Shown in pieces: positions 59,207 to 64,000 of a DNA stretch of 64,000 bases. Source of the DNA: Streptomyces sp. NBC_00620 (GTDB lineage Bacteria > Actinomycetota > Actinomycetes > Streptomycetales > Streptomycetaceae); assembly GCF_026341825.1 (NCBI RefSeq), contig NZ_JAPENY010000001.1, forward strand, positions 1,736,001-1,800,000, given 5' to 3'. Made by a program: the position numbers and the translations under genes. Below the pieces are notes generated by a model. That model saw nothing but the letters and a program-made list of their open reading frames with translations. It had not been told where the DNA came from and made no database searches. The stretch's first letter is position 1. Every line of letters begins with the position of its first letter.

Positions 59207-59762
59207 CACGACGCCCACCGCCCGCACGGGCTGGACCCACTGGCTGCTGGGGCGCTGGCCCACCGCCCTGGCCGTCGCGGTCGCCGCCCTCACCCTGAAC
59301 GGTCCCGACGCCGACAGCGAACTCGCGCACATACTCCCGCTGCTGCCCCTGGAGTACCTGATCGTCGCCAAGCTGAGCAACCGCCGGGCCACTTGGCCGG
59401 TGATCAGCGTGGCGTTCGCGCTCACGCTGATCCTGGGCGCGGTGGACGTGGTCCCACCGTCCACCGTCTTCGCCGCCGTGGCACTCGTCGTCCTGGTCTG
59501 GGGCGCGCTCGACGGGCAGCTTTCCCGGCCCGACCCGTTCCGGGTCCAGACCCTGGGCATGCTCGGCTTCGGTGCGGTGGCCCTGGCCGGGCTGATCGTG
59601 GACCCGGACGTCGGCCGCTGGCTGATCGCCGCCGGCTGGTTCCTGCACGGCATCTGGGACTTCGCGTACATCAAGCTCGACAAGGTGGTGTCCCGCACGT
59701 ACGCGGAGTGGTGCGGGGTCCTCGACATCCTTGTCGCTGCGGGGCTGGTGTTCCTGTACTAG
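59199..59762 (+). CDS. Hypothetical membrane protein
   Basis: A 187-residue protein with about six hydrophobic segments (ALAVAVAALTLNGPD, HILPLLPLEYLIVAKLSNRR, VISVAFALTLILGAVDVVPP, AVALVVLVWGALDGQLS, MLGFGAVALAGLIVDPDVGR, LDILVAAGLVFLY). The conserved-looking stretch HGIWDFAYIKLDKVVSRTYA may face the cytoplasm. Function is unknown. The start overlaps the preceding gene, so the two are co-translated. Confidence 0.78.
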   Translation: MADTTPTARTGWTHWLLGRWPTALAVAVAALTLNGPDADSELAHILPLLPLEYLIVAKLSNRRATWPVISVAFALTLILGAVDVVPPSTVFAAVALVVLVWGALDGQLSRPDPFRVQTLGMLGFGAVALAGLIVDPDVGRWLIAAGWFLHGIWDFAYIKLDKVVSRTYAEWCGVLDILVAAGLVFLY

Positions 59763-59797
59763 CCGAGACCGAGGGGGCGGGGAGTGGCACGCCGACT

Positions 59798-60352
59798 TCA
59801 GAATTCCTTGGTGTCGAGCTCGAACCCGAGGGGGGCGGGGAGTGGCACGGTCAGGCCGAGCTTATGCTTCGGTCCCTTGGCGTAGCCGTCGCCCGACGGG
59901 TCGGAGTAGACCGTCACCTCGGCCTCTTCCCGGTCGATGAGCAGGTAGACGGGGATGCCGGCACGGGCATAGCCGTGGATCTTCTTCTCCCGGTCGCGGT
60001 CGGCCGTGCTGGTCGAGGTGACCTCAGCGACGAGGAGGACGGCGGAGGGGTCGTGCCACTCCTCCTCGTCATGGAAACTGCCTTTGGGGGCGGTCGCCAG
60101 GTCGGGGATGACGTGACCGGTCCCGGAGGCACCGGGGATGTTCAGGCCGATGCCGGTGTAACGACCCAGCCCCTTGTCATGGTCCCAGAACTGCTCGCTG
60201 AGCTCCGACACAATCTCCTCGTGCGCCCCATTCGTCGGTGGCGACACGCAAATCTCCCCTTCAACCAGCTCCACGCGCCAGCCCTCGGGAGCCGCAGCAC
60301 TGAACAGCTCGAAGGCCTGCTCCACGCCTACGCCGCCCATGCAGAAGGGCAT
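59798..60352 (-). CDS. Uma2-family nuclease-like protein, probably frameshifted start
   Basis: A 184-residue protein of the Uma2 type (PD-(D/E)XK fold): EGWRVELVEGEICVSPPTNG, GHVIPDLATAP and VLLVAEVTSTSTADRDREKK, IPVYLLIDREEAEVTVY. Function in streptomycetes is unknown. ATG 60352 has no ribosome binding site. A good one (GAAGGAGG) lies before ATG 60438, but that ATG is in another frame. The Uma2 frame itself continues upstream in protein-like sequence (ADHLPGYQGEAFQGPNDDPD), so a one-base deletion near 60425 is likely. Confidence 0.78.
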   Translation of the reverse strand: MPFCMGGVGVEQAFELFSAAAPEGWRVELVEGEICVSPPTNGAHEEIVSELSEQFWDHDKGLGRYTGIGLNIPGASGTGHVIPDLATAPKGSFHDEEEWHDPSAVLLVAEVTSTSTADRDREKKIHGYARAGIPVYLLIDREEAEVTVYSDPSGDGYAKGPKHKLGLTVPLPAPLGFELDTKEF

Positions 60353-60524
60353 CTCGTAGTCGCCGTCAGGGTCGTCGTTGGGGCCTTGAAAGGCCTCGCC
60401 CTGGTACCCCGGCAGATGATCGGCTCCGCCGTCGCCATGACAGACCTCCTTCGCTCAGCGCCACGCTCCCAGAGTAGACAAGCAGCCCGCACACGGAATC
60501 TGGAGCAGGCTCACTGCCGCTGGG

Positions 60525-60794
60525 CTACCGCGCGGAGACGTGGCTCACGAAGGCCGCGTACGCCTCCGGCGAGAGCGTGAGGGTGCCGCCGGCGGGGTTC
60601 TTGGAGTCGCGGACGGCGATGTGGGGGGTGAGGTCGGCGACTTCGAGGCAGTCGCTGCCGCCGCTGGCGCAGTAGGTCGACTTGCGCCACTCGGCGGTGC
60701 CGAGGGGGGCGCACTCGACACACTGGCCGCCGGTGTCGCCGCTGTAGCTGGACTTACGCCACCGCGCGGCTGTCAGGTCCTGGCTGGTGCCCAT
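60525..60794 (-). CDS. DUF397 protein (one and a half repeats)
   Basis: An 89-residue protein with two DUF397 starts: ARWRKSSYSGDTGGQCVECA and AEWRKSTYCASGGSDCLEVA, the second complete through IAVRDSKNPAGGTLTLSPEA. DUF397 proteins accompany XRE regulators and act with them in streptomycete development (WhiJ/BldB-like modules). AGGAG lies 6 bases before the ATG. The first 41 bp overlap the end of the XRE gene upstream. Confidence 0.92.
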   Translation of the reverse strand: MGTSQDLTAARWRKSSYSGDTGGQCVECAPLGTAEWRKSTYCASGGSDCLEVADLTPHIAVRDSKNPAGGTLTLSPEAYAAFVSHVSAR

Positions 60795-61602
60795 AACGCT
60801 CCTCCATCACGCGCGCGATCAGCGCCGCCGAGTCCTCCACGGAGAGAGCGGCGGCCTTCAAATGATCGTAACGGAGGGAGCCTTCCTTGAACTTGCTCGG
60901 GTCGGCGGTCATATGGCCCTGGATGAAGTCCTCGGTGTAGACGAGATCCGGGTCGTCATCGAAGCGCAGGAGGTTGAACGAGCCCATCAACCCCGGGTGT
61001 TGACCCACCTCGAAGGGAAGCACCTGGATCTGCGTCCATCCGTCCCTGGAGAACTCCAACAAGTGCGCCAGTTGGTTCCGCATGACCTCACGGCCACCAA
61101 CTTCCTGATGCAGAACGGCCTCGCTCAGCACCACCCACACCAGTGGCGGCGACTCCTTCGCCAGGATCCGCTGACGATCCAGCCGAGCCGCCACCTTCGC
61201 GTCGAGGTCTCCCTCACTCCGGGCGCCCAATACCGCACGGGCGTACCCCTCTGTCTGGAGAAGCCCATCCACCAACTGGGCCTGGAACGAGGAGATGTAA
61301 GCGGCCTTGGCCTCCATCTCCGCATACGCCTGAAACCACGACGGCAGTTGGCTCCGCAAAACCAACCCCACCAACCGCGAAAACGCCCCGTCCGTCATCA
61401 GCGCCGCGTCGATCCGCTCTGCGAATTCGCGGGTCGGGACCTTGTGGGCCGTCTCGACCTGCCCGATCAGCGACCCCGTGCAGAAGATGACGTCGCCCAA
61501 CTGCCCCTGCCTCAGACCCGCCGCCTCTCTCTGCCGGCGCAGCTCCGAGCCGAAGTAGTCCAACGGGGAAGCACTGGGATCGAGTTCGCGGATGTTGGGC
61601 AT
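60754..61602 (-). CDS. XRE-family regulator (DUF5753, WhiJ-like)
   Basis: A 282-residue protein: HTH (about 15-75: YFGSELRRQREAAGLRQGQL, TGSLIGQVETAHKVPTREFA) and a C-terminal DUF5753 domain (95-275: EAKAAYISSFQAQLVDGLLQ, LVWVVLSEAVLHQEVGGREV, VLPFEVGQHPGLMGSFNLLR). The family pairs with DUF397 proteins, which here follow immediately. It is divergent from an RsbW-like gene with a perfect inverted repeat between them. Confidence 0.93.
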   Translation of the reverse strand: MPNIRELDPSASPLDYFGSELRRQREAAGLRQGQLGDVIFCTGSLIGQVETAHKVPTREFAERIDAALMTDGAFSRLVGLVLRSQLPSWFQAYAEMEAKAAYISSFQAQLVDGLLQTEGYARAVLGARSEGDLDAKVAARLDRQRILAKESPPLVWVVLSEAVLHQEVGGREVMRNQLAHLLEFSRDGWTQIQVLPFEVGQHPGLMGSFNLLRFDDDPDLVYTEDFIQGHMTADPSKFKEGSLRYDHLKAAALSVEDSAALIARVMEERYGHQPGPDSRAVA

Positions 61603-61622
61603 GGGCGGTCACCCCCAGGTCC

Positions 61623-61640
61623 GAACGCCGGGCGGCGTTC
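61623..61640. promoter_or_regulatory. Inverted repeat between XRE and RsbW-like genes
   Basis: GAACGCC (61623-61629), spacer GGGC, then GGCGTTC (61634-61640). It lies in the 85-bp divergent region, 21 bp from the XRE start. It is a plausible XRE operator. Confidence 0.6.
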
Positions 61641-61687
61641 AATTCATTCTGTAGCCGAGCGTAATCACTCCACTCCACGCTGGTGAC

Positions 61688-62140
61688 ATGAATCACGCAA
61701 CTGACCCGCCAGAGACGGCAATTGCCGCGAGGTACGGCATCAGCTTCACCGTCGGTGAGCACTCGGCGCGACACCTGCGGCGCATTCTGCGGGCGTATCT
61801 GATCGCCTGGGAGATGCAGGAGCTGAACGACGCCGCCGGGCTCGCGTTGACCGAGCTGGTCGCGAACGTCGTACGGCATGTGCCGGAGCGGCGGGCCGCG
61901 CTGCTGATGCTGTGGTCGGCCGACGGCGTACGGGTGGAGGTGACCGACACCTGCCCGCGGCCGCCGTTGTCCACAGCTGTGGACGAGCTCGGGGAGGGCG
62001 GGCGGGGCCTGGTGATCGTGGAGGCGGTCACCGACCGGTGGGGGTGGACCCCGCTGCCGGGGCGGGCGGGGAAGACGGTGTGGTTCGAGTGTCACGTCAA
62101 GCGGGATCCACCGCCGGGGGGCGGCGGGCGGTGGGCGTGA
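61688..62140 (+). CDS. RsbW-like ATP-binding regulator
   Basis: A 150-residue HATPase_c protein: GISFTVGEHSARHLRRILRA, N-box LALTELVANVVRHVPERR, VEVTDTCPRPPLS and G-box GEGGRGLVIVEAVTDRWGWT. It is the usual third member of XRE/DUF397 modules in streptomycetes. It may inhibit a sigma factor or phosphorylate a STAS protein. The start is ATG 61688. Confidence 0.92.
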   Translation: MNHATDPPETAIAARYGISFTVGEHSARHLRRILRAYLIAWEMQELNDAAGLALTELVANVVRHVPERRAALLMLWSADGVRVEVTDTCPRPPLSTAVDELGEGGRGLVIVEAVTDRWGWTPLPGRAGKTVWFECHVKRDPPPGGGGRWA

Positions 62141-62183
62141 ACGCCGCCATACAGGTCACAGCCAGCCGGTCTACGCTGCGTTC

Positions 62184-63428
62184 ATGACCTCTGCCGCCGC
62201 ACGCGCCGCACTGGAACTCACCGACGGCCTCCCGGTCTCCGCTCTGGAGGACTTCTACCGGGACCTGCACCGCCACCCGGAACTGGCCTTCGAGGAACAC
62301 CGCACGGCGGCCAAACTGACCGAGCGGCTCGCCGGAGCGGGGTTCGAGACGGCCAAGGGCATCGGCGGTACCGGAGTCGCCGGGGTGCTGCGCAACGGCG
62401 AGGGCCCGACCGTGCTGCTGCGCGCCGACATGGACGCGCTGCCGGTGACCGAGCAGACCGGCCTTGCGTACGCCTCCGGGACGCCCGGTGTGATGCACGC
62501 CTGCGGGCACGACATGCACGTGACCTGGCTGGCCGGCGCGGCGGCGGCGCTGGCCGCCGGACGTGACGCCTGGTCCGGGACGCTGCTGGTGGTCGGCCAG
62601 CCCGCCGAGGAGTCCGGCAAGGGTGCGGCGGCGATGGTCACGGACGGGCTCTACGACCGCTTTCCGCGCCCCGACGTCCTGCTCGGCCAGCATGTGGCAC
62701 CCGGGCCCGCGGGTCTGTACGCGCATGTGCCGGGGCTGATCATGTCGGCGACGACGGACGTCGACATCGTGGTGCACGGGCGGGGCGGGCACGGGTCGCG
62801 GCCGGAGACGACCGTCGACCCGGTGGTGACCGCCGCGTACATCGTGACCCGGCTGCAGACCGTAGTCAGCCGCGAGATCGCCCCGCGCGAGTCGACCGTG
62901 CTGACCGTCGGCCGCATCGAGGCGGGCACGGCCTCGAACATCATCCCCGCCACCGCCCGTATCTCCCTCAACCTCCGTACGCAGTCCGAGGCGGTCCGGG
63001 ACCGGATGCTCGCCGCCATCCGCCGCATCGCCGAGGGCGAGTGCCATGCCGCGGGCTGCCCGCGCGGGCCCGAGGTGACGCTGGGCAACAGCTTCCCGGC
63101 GACGGTGAACGACGCGGAGACCGACCACCGTGTCGCCGGCGTCCACCGCGAGGTGTTCGGCGAGGCCACCGTCTTCGACCCCGGCCCGGCGATGGGCAGC
63201 GAGGACTTCTCGCAGCTCGCGGAGGGCAAACTGCCGTACGCCTACTGGTTCGTGACGAGCACCCCGGCCGCGGTGTGGGACGAGGCACCGGGCGAGGACC
63301 TGATGACGAAGTTCGACGCCGTCCCCAGCAACCACAGCCCGCTCTTCGCCCCCGACCTGTCCGTGGTCGCACCGGGCGTACGCACGCTGGTGTCCGGCGC
63401 GCTCGCGTACCTCGCCCCCGCCAACTAG
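62184..63428 (+). CDS. M20-family amidohydrolase
   Basis: A 414-residue M20D peptidase/amidohydrolase: DLHRHPELAFEEHRTA, VLLRADMDALPVTEQTGLAY, metal motif HACGHDMHVTWLAG, QPAEESGKGAAAM, GQHVAPGPAGLYAHV, VVHGRGGHGSRPETTVDPV, GTASNIIPATARISLNLRT and MGSEDFSQLAEG. The family hydrolyses N-acyl amino acids, hippurate or IAA-amino acid conjugates using two metals. No leader peptide. Its last 4 bp overlap the convergent gene. Confidence 0.94.
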   Translation: MTSAAARAALELTDGLPVSALEDFYRDLHRHPELAFEEHRTAAKLTERLAGAGFETAKGIGGTGVAGVLRNGEGPTVLLRADMDALPVTEQTGLAYASGTPGVMHACGHDMHVTWLAGAAAALAAGRDAWSGTLLVVGQPAEESGKGAAAMVTDGLYDRFPRPDVLLGQHVAPGPAGLYAHVPGLIMSATTDVDIVVHGRGGHGSRPETTVDPVVTAAYIVTRLQTVVSREIAPRESTVLTVGRIEAGTASNIIPATARISLNLRTQSEAVRDRMLAAIRRIAEGECHAAGCPRGPEVTLGNSFPATVNDAETDHRVAGVHREVFGEATVFDPGPAMGSEDFSQLAEGKLPYAYWFVTSTPAAVWDEAPGEDLMTKFDAVPSNHSPLFAPDLSVVAPGVRTLVSGALAYLAPAN

Positions 63429-64000
63429 CCGGCGAGTTGTTCCGTCGCCTGCAGCTCGTTCAGGTGCCGCTGCACGTGACTCAACGCGCCCTCACGACGC
63501 CCGGGGACCCGACGGCGCAACTCGGCCAGCTCGGGCCCGAGTTCACGGGCCCGAGCCGAGTCACGGATGCTGCCCCACTGGTGATGGGCACGGTCGGCGG
63601 CCGTCTCGACGGCCGCCGCGTCCGGTGCCTGCCCCGCACCGAGCCGCCCGTTCGCAACAGCGAGCCAGGTCCGGCAACTACGGACCGGATCCCCCGCGAA
63701 CATAGCCAGATCCGCACGAACTTCCATCCAGTGCAGCACCTGCTCGGAGCCGACCCCGTGCGCGCGCAGCGCGTCCTGTTCACACTGGCCGGCCAGCGCA
63801 TCGGCGTCACCATGCCGCTCGCCCTGCACGGCCGCGGCAATGAGGGCGTGGGGATCAGGTTCCAGCCCGTCCGGCGTTTGAGGACGAGGCCGTTCAGGCC
63901 GATAGGGGGGTCTGGGGGCGAAGCCCCCAGGAACGGGACGGGAAGGGGCGGAGGGGGCGAAAAACCCCACCCCGGCCCCAACTCCGGGCTCCAGCACCAC
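63425..64000 (-). CDS. Unidentified protein, N-terminal part outside window, repeat-invaded
   Basis: At least 191 residues are readable and the frame is open at the edge. The C-terminal part is helical: CEQDALRAHGVGSEQVLHWM, VRADLAMFAGDPVRSCRTWL, AAVETAADRAHHQWGSIRDS, LGPELAELRRRVPGRREGAL. It resembles the C-terminal regions of some streptomycete protein kinases and TPR proteins, but I cannot name it. Codons around 63863-63966 are the translated large repeat (FFAPSAPSRPVPGG), so the true gene is interrupted in frame by it. Confidence 0.6.
   Translation of the reverse strand: MVLEPGVGAGVGFFAPSAPSRPVPGGFAPRPPYRPERPRPQTPDGLEPDPHALIAAAVQGERHGDADALAGQCEQDALRAHGVGSEQVLHWMEVRADLAMFAGDPVRSCRTWLAVANGRLGAGQAPDAAAVETAADRAHHQWGSIRDSARARELGPELAELRRRVPGRREGALSHVQRHLNELQATEQLAG
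63863..63966. repeat. Large GC-rich repeat inside right-end gene
   Basis: CAGCCCGTCCGGCGTTTGAG, GGGGGTCTGGGGGCG and GGGGCGGAGGGGGCGAAAAA appear in the same order as in the right halves of the elements at 41058 and 54955. Only this half is visible. It is read in frame by the leftward ORF. Confidence 0.82.

Overview
The window is chromosomal DNA from a high-GC actinomycete, almost certainly a Streptomyces. Third codon positions are strongly G/C, GTG starts are common, and many families are typical of the genus (CU044_5270, DUF5707, SCO5918-like, DUF397/XRE/RsbW-like modules, DUF5994, GAF-ANTAR pairs, SigE-family sigma factors, a SARP regulator). I see no tRNA, rRNA, CRISPR array, IS element, prophage or PKS/NRPS cluster. 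The species cannot be named from sequence alone.

Layout. 0-8 kb: end of a CU044_5270-type protein, a membrane protein, a two-component pair whose kinase carries a degenerate second kinase half, a secreted DUF5707 protein, an HxlR/NTF2-like divergent pair and a membrane Ser/Thr kinase. 8-16.7 kb: secreted lysyl-oxidase-like and DUF3500 proteins, a beta-propeller/Ig-like exported protein and two coupled CNNM/CorC-type CBS membrane proteins. 17-20.3 kb: a cold-shock block (CspA-like protein, DEAD-box helicase, SCO5918-like protein, MerR-like regulator). 20.3-28.7 kb: SDR-cupin pair, TauD-like dioxygenase, GNAT, DUF5994, STAS plus two GAF-ANTAR proteins, phosphoesterase and a second Ser/Thr kinase. 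28.9-36.4 kb: molybdenum-related genes (HTH-TOBE regulator, small Mo-cofactor oxidoreductase, modABC) around an NAD-dependent formate dehydrogenase and a LysR regulator. 36.3-42.2 kb: SARP regulator, dehalogenase-like hydrolase, RsbW-like ATPase and a second, helicase-less cold-shock cassette. 42.4-53 kb: zinc ribbon, lipoprotein, MarR and hydrolase genes, two ECF sigma/membrane-protein modules (one running into a penicillin-binding-like glycosyltransferase) and an alkyl sulfatase. 53-64 kb: permease/TIGR03943 pair, an XRE-TPR regulator divergent from a very short secreted-peptide gene, a second two-component system, Uma2, an XRE/DUF397/RsbW-like module, an M20 amidohydrolase and a gene cut by the window end.

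Three things stand out. First, an XRE-TPR regulator (55157-56500) faces a 47-codon ORF (56653-56796) that encodes a signal peptide plus a short Pro/Val-rich tail. This looks like a peptide-signalling pair of the RRNPP kind. Second, the two cold-shock cassettes share a 37-bp promoter/leader block and an 11-bp hairpin core, and the helicase gene has a hairpin over its ribosome binding site. Third, a family of large GC-rich inverted repeats sits at gene ends. It has been absorbed in frame into at least two coding sequences (SARP and the right-end gene), and a different short repeat is absorbed into the first histidine kinase.
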